From Aerococcus loyolae (GTDB lineage Bacteria > Bacillota > Bacilli > Lactobacillales > Aerococcaceae): a stretch of DNA of 64,000 nucleotides. Made by a program: the position numbers and the translations under genes. The number at the start of each line of letters is the position of its first letter. Positions within the stretch are counted from its first letter, which is position 1. Below, piece after piece: positions 51,858 to 60,176 of this stretch. The notes beneath the pieces were generated by a model that saw only the letters and a program-made list of their open reading frames with translations, was not told the origin of the DNA and did no database searches. The DNA is taken from contig NZ_CP126958.1 of assembly GCF_002871915.2 (NCBI RefSeq), forward strand, positions 1,364,001-1,428,000, written 5' to 3'.

Positions 51858-54053
51858 TTAATCGTCTTTATGCCGGTTAGTTAAAAATCGGGTCATCCGT
51901 TTGAAAAAATTAGGTGAAGACGGGGTAATCCGCATAACACTCTCATTGCGGCGACTTTCGGCTTCTTGCATCATTTGTTCTTGCGAGTTGATAGGCTTAT
52001 CGCCAGATTTGACATGACGATAAACACCATCACTACCTAATTCTCTCGCTTTTTGATTATCGGCTAATTCCACTTCTAAGAAATGGATAATTTGGGCTTC
52101 AATATCTTGGTCAATAATCGGAAACTCAATTTCCACCCGGCGAATCATATTTCTGGTCATCATATCCGCGGAAGAGAGGAAGACATGTTTTTGACCATTA
52201 CGGTAGAAGTAATAGATCCGACTGTGTTCCAAGAAGCGGCCCACGATCGAGCGCACCCGAATATTTTCTGATAGGCCTTCAACTTGGGGACGTAAACAAC
52301 AAATTCCCCGAATAATCAGATCAATTTGTACCCCGGCCTGACTCGCCTCATAGAGTTTTTTGATGAGGGGTTTATCGGTCAAGGAGTTCATCTTAGCAAT
52401 AATACGCCCATTGCCGTATTTCTTCTGATTTTCAATCTCTTCATCAATGTAATCCGTCAAGGAGTCACGAATGGCAAAAGGCGAAACATGGAGAGCCTCA
52501 TAATCAGGCACTTCACTATAGCCACTCAGGAAGTTGAAGAACTTGGACCCATCACTGGTCAAGGCTTCATTAGTCGACAGAATTCCCATATCCGTGTATT
52601 GTTTAGCGGTTTTGTCGTTGTAGTTCCCGGTTCCTAGGTGGATGTAACGTTGGATTTTTCCGGCTTCCCGTCTCACCACCAGAGTAATTTTACTGTGGGT
52701 TTTGAGTTCACTTAGGCCATAAAGGACGTGACAGCCGGCATCTTCAAGTTCTCTAGCCCAGTGAACATTGTTCTCTTCGTCAAAGCGGGCCTTTAGTTCC
52801 ACTAAGACCGTGACTTCCTTACCGTTTTCTGCTGCCTTCTTCAAGGATTTGACAATCGGCGAATGCTTGGATACCCGGTAGAGGGTCATTTTGATGGCTA
52901 CTGTTTTTGGGTCTGAAGCCGCATGGTCGACAAAGGATAAGATCGGTTTAAAGGAGTCGTAAGGATGATGGAAGAATAAGTCTCCCTTTTTAATGAGTTG
53001 GTAGAGATTTTCACCATGGTAGTTGGGATATTCTACCGGTTCAAAATCGGGATACATCCATTCAGGGTGGTCTTCACTGATATCATCAACCAGGTCAAAT
53101 AAGAAAGTCAAATCAAGCGGTCCATTAATGGGGTAAAGCCCCTCTTCCGGCACCTTCAAATACGGTTGGACGGTCGCTAAGAAATCTTCATTATTGTGGT
53201 CATTTGGGGTCTCCCAGCGGGTATCCCATTCGATCCGGACAGTTTTTCCGTGTAGGCGGTTTTTAACATGGTCTTCCATCACGTCCAAGAGGTCCATGAC
53301 ATCGTCTTCATTTAATTCAAAGTCAGCATTCCGGGCAATCCGAAATGGAATCCGACGTTTAATGGTATAACCCTTGAAGAGTGCATTTAGGCCATGGATG
53401 ACGACATCTTCTACTAAAACATAAGCCTTGCCTTCGCCTTCATCTAAAGTGAGGTAACGCTTGAGTAGGGTCGGAATTGGAACAACAGCAATATAGGAAT
53501 TCTGATCCTTCTCTAATTCCACTAAAATATTCAAGGCATGATTTTTTAAATGTGGGAAAGGTCGGTAGGCATCAATACCGATGGCCGTTAAGGTGGGCAA
53601 AATCAGTTCTTCAAATTGCTCTTTTACTTGTGCTTTTTGTGCCTCACTGAGATCAGCTACTGATTTAAGGTGGTAACCCTTTTCATCCAATAGTTCTACC
53701 ATGTCGTGGTAGCGAGTATATTGGGCTTTCACATTACGTGTATTACGGTCATGGATACCTTGCATTAACTGCTTAGGTGACATTTGGGTTTTGTTTTCAG
53801 CAACTTGCACGCCATCAAGGTATTGATTATAAACCCCTGCAAAGCGAACCATAATAAACTCATCTAAGTTAGAACTGACAATCCCTAAAAAATTTAATTG
53901 TTCTAACAAGGGATTGTTGGGATCACTGGCTTCTTCAACGCAACGATAGTTAAAATCTAACCAACTCAGCTCCCGATTATAATAATAATGAGCAGCTGAG
54001 TTTTCAGCCTGCAAGGATTGGGTATTTTTTTGATTATTGCTAGTGGTTGACAT
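51858..54053 (-). CDS. ppk: Polyphosphate kinase 1
   Basis: PPK1 makes inorganic polyphosphate from ATP, reversibly. The 731-residue protein has the PPK N domain (RELSWLDFNYRCVEEA), the head domain, and C1/C2 phospholipase-D-like domains with the autophosphorylated His in ELKTHSKITLVVRR and the second His in FLEHSRIYYFYRNG. The Arg/Asp contacts in LYRVSKHSPIVKSL and STNEALTSDGSKFFNFL are present. It follows ppx by about 140 bp on the same strand; the pair controls polyphosphate level. RBS GGAGGAG. Confidence 0.95.
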   Translation of the reverse strand: MSTTSNNQKNTQSLQAENSAAHYYYNRELSWLDFNYRCVEEASDPNNPLLEQLNFLGIVSSNLDEFIMVRFAGVYNQYLDGVQVAENKTQMSPKQLMQGIHDRNTRNVKAQYTRYHDMVELLDEKGYHLKSVADLSEAQKAQVKEQFEELILPTLTAIGIDAYRPFPHLKNHALNILVELEKDQNSYIAVVPIPTLLKRYLTLDEGEGKAYVLVEDVVIHGLNALFKGYTIKRRIPFRIARNADFELNEDDVMDLLDVMEDHVKNRLHGKTVRIEWDTRWETPNDHNNEDFLATVQPYLKVPEEGLYPINGPLDLTFLFDLVDDISEDHPEWMYPDFEPVEYPNYHGENLYQLIKKGDLFFHHPYDSFKPILSFVDHAASDPKTVAIKMTLYRVSKHSPIVKSLKKAAENGKEVTVLVELKARFDEENNVHWARELEDAGCHVLYGLSELKTHSKITLVVRREAGKIQRYIHLGTGNYNDKTAKQYTDMGILSTNEALTSDGSKFFNFLSGYSEVPDYEALHVSPFAIRDSLTDYIDEEIENQKKYGNGRIIAKMNSLTDKPLIKKLYEASQAGVQIDLIIRGICCLRPQVEGLSENIRVRSIVGRFLEHSRIYYFYRNGQKHVFLSSADMMTRNMIRRVEIEFPIIDQDIEAQIIHFLEVELADNQKARELGSDGVYRHVKSGDKPINSQEQMMQEAESRRNESVMRITPSSPNFFKRMTRFLTNRHKDD

Positions 54054-54194
54054 ACTGCACTCTCCTCCATTTTAATGCACAAGTAATACGACAATGTCGA
54101 TAAAAACAGATAGAAATTATGTGTCAAATCGATGATTAAACGCCAGTAAGAACGTTAGCCAGCCAGGATTCAATTAAAATTTAACTTTTAATAC

Positions 54195-55757
54195 TTATTC
54201 ATCAAGGCTAGCCAGGGGAATAAATTCTAAACTTAAGCTCCCATCTAAGGCCCGACTGAGGTGTTTCTTATGGCGGTTGGCCCGGTATTTTTCGGTAATT
54301 ATAGGCTCTGTATGGTAGATTTTCAACAAGTAATTGCCATCTTCATCACGTTCTAAGCGTAATTTTTTGACTGGATCAGTTTTGGAGTAATTTAAGGCTT
54401 GGGCAAAGCGAATCATTCCGCCCACTTTCATTAAGTGGTCTTCTTCTTCCTCACTAAACCAATCCTTGAAATTAGTCATATAAAGTTGGAAGAGCGACCG
54501 ATTCTTATAAGAACTCAAGAGCGCTAAACGTACCCGGTCCAAATGAGAAAAGCCGAGGAGATTGGTGTTAGAGAGCAAGTAGAAGGTGTGTTGGGAATCG
54601 GCCTCCCGACTGACAAAACTAGCAAAGCGATAGAGGTAGGCCGCAAATTCGATCATTTCTCTTTCTTCATCGTCAAAAGTAAATTGATCCAAATCACACA
54701 TTTGTTGGTAGAGACTCAAACAAAGATCAACGTGTTGTTGGGTCCCCGCTGAGTTAAAAGGCAGGTCATGAGCAATTTTTCTGGTTGAACGCAGGCGGAT
54801 GAGCTGGGTATCAATCGGAGTATTATAATTCTTATTAATATCCTCTAAGATAATCCCTTCCCGCAGGCCTTGGGTGGAAACTGTGAAATTTTTCGCCTTT
54901 GCCAATTTGAAGAGTTCAATAAAGGCAATCAAAGCCGGTACGATCAAATCCGTCCGTTCAGTACTCAAGCCTTCAATATCATCTAAATCCTTAGGCTTGG
55001 TATCTAAAACCATATCCAAGGTTTCTTCTAAATCATCTAAAGTCATTTGATAACCGTGGAGCCCCGCAATCGGATAATTATGCATGCGCTGATGCATTTC
55101 GGCCACATTACGGACTGAGCCCCCAATCCCAATTAAAGGCAACTTAGCCTTCTTGATCCAGGATTCTTGCTTAAATTGACTACGGATATAATCCCTAGCC
55201 GCCTCAATAGCATCTTCATCATTATGGTCCTTATTCTTAAAAAAGCGTTCACGAATATAGACCACACCAAATGGAAAACTATGGAAGGTATCCATGGCCT
55301 TGTCTTGATACTTGGTTACCTCACAAGATCCCCCACCAATATCAATAGTGAGCGCATCTGGAATAGTAATGGCATGCATGACGGCATACTGGCCAAAACG
55401 GGCCTCTTCTTCCTCAGAAATAATCTCAATGGTGATGCCGGTTTTTTCTTTGACACGGTCGATAATTTCTTCTTGGTTAGCCGATTGCCGGACGGCTGCC
55501 GTAGCCAGGGCTTTGATTTCATCCACTTTAAAGTTTTTGATAATCGTTGCAAAGTCATCTAAGGCAGTGATTAAGCGCTGGATACCAGTATCGCTCATGT
55601 ATTTTTTATCATCTTTTTCAATGAGGTATTGGCTCAATTGTGACGGCACTTTGACGTTTTGAAGTTCTTCAAAATTATACCAGTCATCAATCCCATAGAT
55701 AACAAGACGGATGGTGTTTGACCCAATATCAATAATCGCTTTTCGCTCTTGAAACAT
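54195..55757 (-). CDS. ppx: Exopolyphosphatase (Ppx/GppA family)
   Basis: A 520-residue enzyme that removes phosphate from polyphosphate or from pppGpp. The N-terminal ASKHA/actin-like domain shows AIIDIGSNTIRLVIYG, LATAAVRQSANQEEI (with the catalytic Glu region) and LTIDIGGGSCEVT. The C-terminal third is the HD-like helical domain found in long Ppx forms. The ATG at 55757 is preferred, with AGGAAGGA upstream. Its position next to ppk favours exopolyphosphatase. Confidence 0.9.
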   Translation of the reverse strand: MFQERKAIIDIGSNTIRLVIYGIDDWYNFEELQNVKVPSQLSQYLIEKDDKKYMSDTGIQRLITALDDFATIIKNFKVDEIKALATAAVRQSANQEEIIDRVKEKTGITIEIISEEEEARFGQYAVMHAITIPDALTIDIGGGSCEVTKYQDKAMDTFHSFPFGVVYIRERFFKNKDHNDEDAIEAARDYIRSQFKQESWIKKAKLPLIGIGGSVRNVAEMHQRMHNYPIAGLHGYQMTLDDLEETLDMVLDTKPKDLDDIEGLSTERTDLIVPALIAFIELFKLAKAKNFTVSTQGLREGIILEDINKNYNTPIDTQLIRLRSTRKIAHDLPFNSAGTQQHVDLCLSLYQQMCDLDQFTFDDEEREMIEFAAYLYRFASFVSREADSQHTFYLLSNTNLLGFSHLDRVRLALLSSYKNRSLFQLYMTNFKDWFSEEEEDHLMKVGGMIRFAQALNYSKTDPVKKLRLERDEDGNYLLKIYHTEPIITEKYRANRHKKHLSRALDGSLSLEFIPLASLDE

Positions 55758-55884
55758 GACATAGTCCTTCCTATTATAAAAATGCCAAGGACTCTCCTTG
55801 AAATTCAATTTTATTATAACGAATCTCAGTCCCCGGCTCAATTATTTAACTTCTTAAAGTACAATTTGACCTGCTTAGAAAAAC

Positions 55885-56457
55885 TTAAATGGCCTTAATC
55901 ATATGATAATGCGGATGTCCCCCAATAATCAATTCCGAAATGGTTTCAAAGCCGAGGCGTTGGTAAAGCGTCAGGGCGCGTTGGTTATGGAAGTCCACAT
56001 TTAAGGAGAGTTTGTGATAATTTTTTTCACGGCCGACTTGGCTGAGATGGGCGATTAATTGGCGGGCATAGCCCTTGCCTTCTTCTCCCTGCTTGGTAGC
56101 CAGGGAATCGAGATAGAATTCATCCACCAAGGCTTCAGTTTCTGCGTAGCTTCTGGGAATTTGGTCAAGGGAATAGCCCATTTCTAGCATGGTAGTCTCC
56201 AGGGGACTCTCAATAATAGGATCCAAGACACCTGGATAAGCATAGGCAACAGCCACTAATTGGTCGGCTTCAAAAACCCCATAGCCGTGCGCATAACCAT
56301 AACGGTAATAGGGTTTCTTCATGGCTTGAGCGATAATTTTGCCACTAGTTTCCCAACCATATTCATTAATTAAAGGTTCATCTAAGTGTTCTAAGATGAC
56401 CTTAATCACCTGGTAACTGGCCTGGGTATCCGATACTGTTAACTGTCTAATTTCCAT
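55885..56457 (-). CDS. GNAT-family N-acetyltransferase
   Basis: A 190-residue acetyltransferase. The acetyl-CoA motif is FYLDSLATKQGEEGKGYARQLIAHL and the C-terminal strand LSLNVDFHNQRALTLYQRLGFETI. It differs from the GNAT protein at 48574. Single gene; substrate unknown. Confidence 0.85.
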   Translation of the reverse strand: MEIRQLTVSDTQASYQVIKVILEHLDEPLINEYGWETSGKIIAQAMKKPYYRYGYAHGYGVFEADQLVAVAYAYPGVLDPIIESPLETTMLEMGYSLDQIPRSYAETEALVDEFYLDSLATKQGEEGKGYARQLIAHLSQVGREKNYHKLSLNVDFHNQRALTLYQRLGFETISELIIGGHPHYHMIKAI

Positions 56458-56576
56458 AAATATTTTTTCCCCTTTTCTAAATTTGTGTCCTCTTGCTTTA
56501 GTATAGACAAGCCTAGCCGAGTCTGCAAATTTCCTTACTTTGATTGAATGATCCGGTCAAAAGTCCCCTATAAAAT

Positions 56577-56614
56577 AAAAATCCAAGGCCTGTAAAAACA
56601 GTCACTTGGATTTT
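56577..56614 (-). terminator. Terminator of the DUF4230 gene
   Basis: AAAATCCAAG..CTGT pairs with ACAG..CTTGGATTTT; T-rich on the minus strand, ten bases after the stop. Confidence 0.75.
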
Positions 56615-56623
56615 CAGTAGTCT

Positions 56624-57217
56624 TTAATGGACATTGATCGTATAATTTTCCTGTATGTTGGGGTCCATATTTAATATTTCTTTAATGGTCTTTTCAGTAT
56701 TTTGCTTGGCAGTTTCCAATAAACCCTTATCCTTAGCTTCTTCTTCTGAGGCTTTCTTTTGTTCATTGGTGAAATTCGCATAGTCATCCACCGTCATCTT
56801 ATTGAAAATCGAGGCCTCTTCATCAAAAACTTTAACCGAATCGCTATCGATATCATGGGAGAGAATCTTCACCTCAGGCAGGGTGACATCAATAGTTTGG
56901 TCTTGAACCTGAACATCAATTGCGCTGAGATCGATTCCGACATGGATCACCCCGTCATAGGAAACAATAAATTTTTTCGTGGTGAAGGGCAAGTTCCAGT
57001 TATAGAATTTTCTTTGGTTTTCAAACGAGGCTGTATTGGTGTAGAAGTATTTGGTCGTGGTTAACTCCTTGGCTTGTTCTAAACGGTTACCCACTAATTC
57101 TGAAGTAATTTCTGTCTGGCTATCCTGCTTACCGAGATAATGACCGCCAATAAAGGCAACTGCTAGTAATCCTAAGATGATCACTAGGGCCCCTAAAAAT
57201 TTCTTAAATCGTCGCAT
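56624..57217 (-). CDS. DUF4230 membrane-anchored protein
   Basis: A 197-residue protein with an N-terminal membrane helix (about 9-30) and an extracytoplasmic domain. ELTTTKYFYTN, FIVSYDGVIHVGIDLSAIDVQV and VTLPEVKILSHDID fit the DUF4230 family, of unknown function. The C-terminal half is helical and Lys/Glu-rich. No lipobox. Monocistronic. Confidence 0.82.
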   Translation of the reverse strand: MRRFKKFLGALVIILGLLAVAFIGGHYLGKQDSQTEITSELVGNRLEQAKELTTTKYFYTNTASFENQRKFYNWNLPFTTKKFIVSYDGVIHVGIDLSAIDVQVQDQTIDVTLPEVKILSHDIDSDSVKVFDEEASIFNKMTVDDYANFTNEQKKASEEEAKDKGLLETAKQNTEKTIKEILNMDPNIQENYTINVH

Positions 57218-57297
57218 ATATTCCCTCTTTTCTGATAATCATTATAGCAAAAAGTCAGCCAATCGCACCTTTTTAGCTTAGCTAACCCTATAGCGAT

Positions 57298-57325
57298 AAA
57301 AAGCCCTTACCTTGGGGCAAGGGCT
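57298..57325 (-). terminator. Terminator of pta
   Basis: AGCCCTT pairs with AAGGGCT, followed by T on the minus strand, 28 bp after the pta stop. Confidence 0.75.
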
Positions 57326-57352
57326 CATATTTATCGTAGTCTTTTCTCAGTC

Positions 57353-58351
57353 TTAATTTTCGTTTAAGCCTGCTTGTAGGGCAGTGACGATAGCTAACTT
57401 GTAGGCATCTTCTTCGTTACAGCCACGTGATAGGTCATTTACGGGCTTAGCCATTCCTTGTAGGATTGGTCCAATGGCTTCAAAGCCACCGAAGCGTTGA
57501 GCAATCTTGTAACCAATATTTCCTGATTGGATTTCTGGGAAAATAAGCACTTTGGCATGTCCGGCTACTTTTGAGCCAGGAGCTTTCTTTTCCCCAACAG
57601 CTGGAACCAGAGCCGCGTCAAATTGTAATTCGCCGTCAACATTGAAGTCTTCAGGCGCATTTTCTTGAGCGATCTTAGTTGCTTGGGCAGCCTTTTCTTG
57701 TTCTGGAGAAGAAGCTGAGCCCTTGGTTGAGAATGACAAGAAGGCAATATCCGGTTCCACGTCAAATAATTTAGCGGTTTCCCCTGTCACTAAACCAATT
57801 TCCGCTAAGGTTTCAGCGTCTGGACTAATGGTGATCGCACAGTCACCCATCATGTATTTTTCTTCACTGCCGTCTTCTTTAGGACGGGTCAATAAGAAAG
57901 CACCAGAAACGTTTTTTACACCGGCCTTAGTCTTGATGATTTGTAAAGCAGGACGTACGGTATCACCAGTCGCATGGGCAGCTCCTGAGACTAAACCGTC
58001 ACTTTTACCCATGTAAACGAGCATGGTACCAAAGTAGTTGACGTCTTTAAGCATTTCACGTGCTTGTTCTTCAGTAGCCTTGCCTTTACGACGTTCAACA
58101 AAGGCTTGGACCATTTCTTCATAAGCATCATAGTTATCAGGATCGACGATTTCAATCCCAGATAGGTCAATGCCGCGGTCTTTAGCTTGAGAATGAATTT
58201 CATCAGGGTTACCTACTAAAATAGGAACTAAGAGGTCGTCAGCTTTTAAGCGAGCTGCAGCCCCTTGGATCCGTTCATCAGTAGCTTCTGGAAAAACGAT
58301 ACGCGTTTGCTTTCCTTTAATTTTTGCTTTTAATTCATCAAATAAAGCCAT
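57353..58351 (-). CDS. pta: Phosphate acetyltransferase
   Basis: Pta converts acetyl-CoA and phosphate to acetyl phosphate, for ATP synthesis with acetate kinase. The 332-residue protein has the short Firmicute form. RIVFPEATDERIQGAA, GMLVYMGKSDGLVSGAAHATGDTVRPALQ, and the catalytic-site ALVPAVGEKKAPGSKVAG and LIFPEIQSGNIGYKIAQR segments are family marks. RBS GGAGG. The acetate kinase gene is not in the window. Confidence 0.96.
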   Translation of the reverse strand: MALFDELKAKIKGKQTRIVFPEATDERIQGAAARLKADDLLVPILVGNPDEIHSQAKDRGIDLSGIEIVDPDNYDAYEEMVQAFVERRKGKATEEQAREMLKDVNYFGTMLVYMGKSDGLVSGAAHATGDTVRPALQIIKTKAGVKNVSGAFLLTRPKEDGSEEKYMMGDCAITISPDAETLAEIGLVTGETAKLFDVEPDIAFLSFSTKGSASSPEQEKAAQATKIAQENAPEDFNVDGELQFDAALVPAVGEKKAPGSKVAGHAKVLIFPEIQSGNIGYKIAQRFGGFEAIGPILQGMAKPVNDLSRGCNEEDAYKLAIVTALQAGLNEN

Positions 58352-58439
58352 TTCTCTACCTCCATAAATTATTTAGATTCTAATTTTAGTTTACCATAAA
58401 ATTAGCTTTTCTAATAATCATATGCAAAAAGTACAAAGA

Positions 58440-58498
58440 AAAAGAGCGCCCCTCCAGCTTGCCTATTACGAATAGGATCGGCATATGAAGGGGCGCTC
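58440..58498 (-). terminator. Terminator of the alanine/glycine symporter gene
   Basis: GAGCGCCCCT pairs with AGGGGCGCTC, with an inner CCTATT/AATAGG hairpin and five T on the minus strand. Confidence 0.8.
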
Positions 58499-58530
58499 AC
58501 AATTTCATCAATATAATGATTTATCCTAGA

Positions 58531-59946
58531 CTATTGCCAGAAATCCAATTTTTGGGGATCAAGGCCAATATCCTTGGCTCGAAAGACTGGATTTTTACCA
58601 GCACGCCTTTGTTTATGGTAATCATTTAAAGCCGCAATGGCCTGCTTACTTAAAAGTAAAATGGCCGGTAAGTTAATTAAAGCCATCAGGGCCATTAGAA
58701 TATCTGCAGTCATCCACGCTAAGGTCGATTCTTGTAAGGCTCCTAAGAAGACCACCAGGATGAAAAAGATTCTAAAGAGACGCATAATCCCAGGTCTTGG
58801 TGTTCCTTTAAAGATATAGGCAATATTATTATCCACATAATATAAGTTCCCAATTAAAGTGGTAAAACCAAAGAGCATGAGCGATACCGTAATAAAGATA
58901 TTCCCAAAGTTTCCAAAGACGGTAGCGAGGGAAGCTTGGACGTAAGCCGCACCAGATAATTCTTCTGCAGGAGTTATTCCTGAACTTAAACACATGAAGG
59001 CAGTTGCTGAACAAATTAACAAGGTATCGATAAAGACCGAAATCATTTGTACCAGCCCTTGCTTAACCGGATGGGACACATGGGCTGAAGCTGCTGCATT
59101 AGGAGCTGAACCGATCCCTGCCTCATTGGAAAAGAGACCGCGCTTGATTCCATACATCATACTAGACCCAGCAATTCCTGAAAAGATGGCCTTGAAGTTA
59201 AAGGCATCCTTAAAAATTAAAGTAAAGATGGTGGGCAGGTAATTCAAGTTAAAGAGGATCATAATCAAAGCGACCCCCACATAAATGGTCCCCATAAAAG
59301 GAACTAAAAAGCTAGTGAAGGAAATAATCCGTTTGCCTCCACCCAAGATACAATAGCCGGTCACCAAAGCCAAGACCCCACCAACAATTAAAGGCGTCCA
59401 TTGAGCATGATAAAAGTCATAGACTTGAAAGGAGTCTTGCAAATTATAGGCAGCCAGCATATTAAAACCAACTGCGTAAGTCAAAATTAAGAACACGGAA
59501 AAGATAATACCTAGTCCCCGGTTATGGAGGGCCGTTTCAATATAATGGGAGGGGCCCCCATAAGAATCCCCAGTTGGCGTCTTCTTCTTGTAAATTTGAG
59601 CTAGGGTAGATTCAATAAAGGCCGAAGATCCGCCAATAATAGCCACTAGCCACATCCAAAAGACCGCCCCATAGCCGCCTAAACAAATCGCTGTTGAGAC
59701 ACCGACAATATTTCCGGTTCCTACCCGTGAAGCCGTTGAAACCATTAAGGCCTGGAATGAAGATACCGAATCTTCTTTTTCGGGTTTTTCCATAATTACC
59801 CCAATTGCTTCCTTAAAATCTCTAATTTGGACCCCCTTAGTGCGGAAGGTAAAATAAAGACCAATTCCTAAAAGCAAGACAATTAAAATCGGGTAATAAA
59901 GGACATTGCTGATTGGTGTCAGAAAATTAATCAGTTGTTCAGTCAC
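58531..59946 (-). CDS. Alanine/glycine:cation symporter (AGCS family)
   Basis: A 471-residue membrane protein with about eleven helices that couples alanine or glycine uptake to Na+ or H+. YFTFRTKGVQIRDF, STASRVGTGNIVGVSTAI and the family-defining GLFSNEAGIGSAPNAAASAHVSHP are present. Start GTG 59946 with AAAAAGGAG. Single gene; the AlsT/DagA-like proteins have close sequences and the substrate cannot be separated further. Confidence 0.92.
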   Translation of the reverse strand: MTEQLINFLTPISNVLYYPILIVLLLGIGLYFTFRTKGVQIRDFKEAIGVIMEKPEKEDSVSSFQALMVSTASRVGTGNIVGVSTAICLGGYGAVFWMWLVAIIGGSSAFIESTLAQIYKKKTPTGDSYGGPSHYIETALHNRGLGIIFSVFLILTYAVGFNMLAAYNLQDSFQVYDFYHAQWTPLIVGGVLALVTGYCILGGGKRIISFTSFLVPFMGTIYVGVALIMILFNLNYLPTIFTLIFKDAFNFKAIFSGIAGSSMMYGIKRGLFSNEAGIGSAPNAAASAHVSHPVKQGLVQMISVFIDTLLICSATAFMCLSSGITPAEELSGAAYVQASLATVFGNFGNIFITVSLMLFGFTTLIGNLYYVDNNIAYIFKGTPRPGIMRLFRIFFILVVFLGALQESTLAWMTADILMALMALINLPAILLLSKQAIAALNDYHKQRRAGKNPVFRAKDIGLDPQKLDFWQ

Positions 59947-60068
59947 TGAAGTCAGCTCCTTTTTATCAATTAAAAGTTTTTACCTTACTAGATTAGCGAA
60001 AAGGGCGATAAATAGCAATGGTTTTTTGTAATGAATTTTAACATCGTTTTAAATTTAAATCTCCCGCT

Positions 60069-60103
60069 AAAAAAAGAACCTTGACTTATCAAGGTTCTTT
60101 AAA
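60069..60103 (-). terminator. Terminator of pheST
   Basis: AAAGAACCTTG pairs with CAAGGTTCTTT across ACTTAT; a run of T follows on the minus strand, about 75 bp after the pheT stop. Confidence 0.82.
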
Positions 60104-60176
60104 GATAGCCTTTATTAGCAATGTTAGCTTTACTGCCACACCCTTGGCACTTGCTTAGCAGCTAGCTGATTGAATC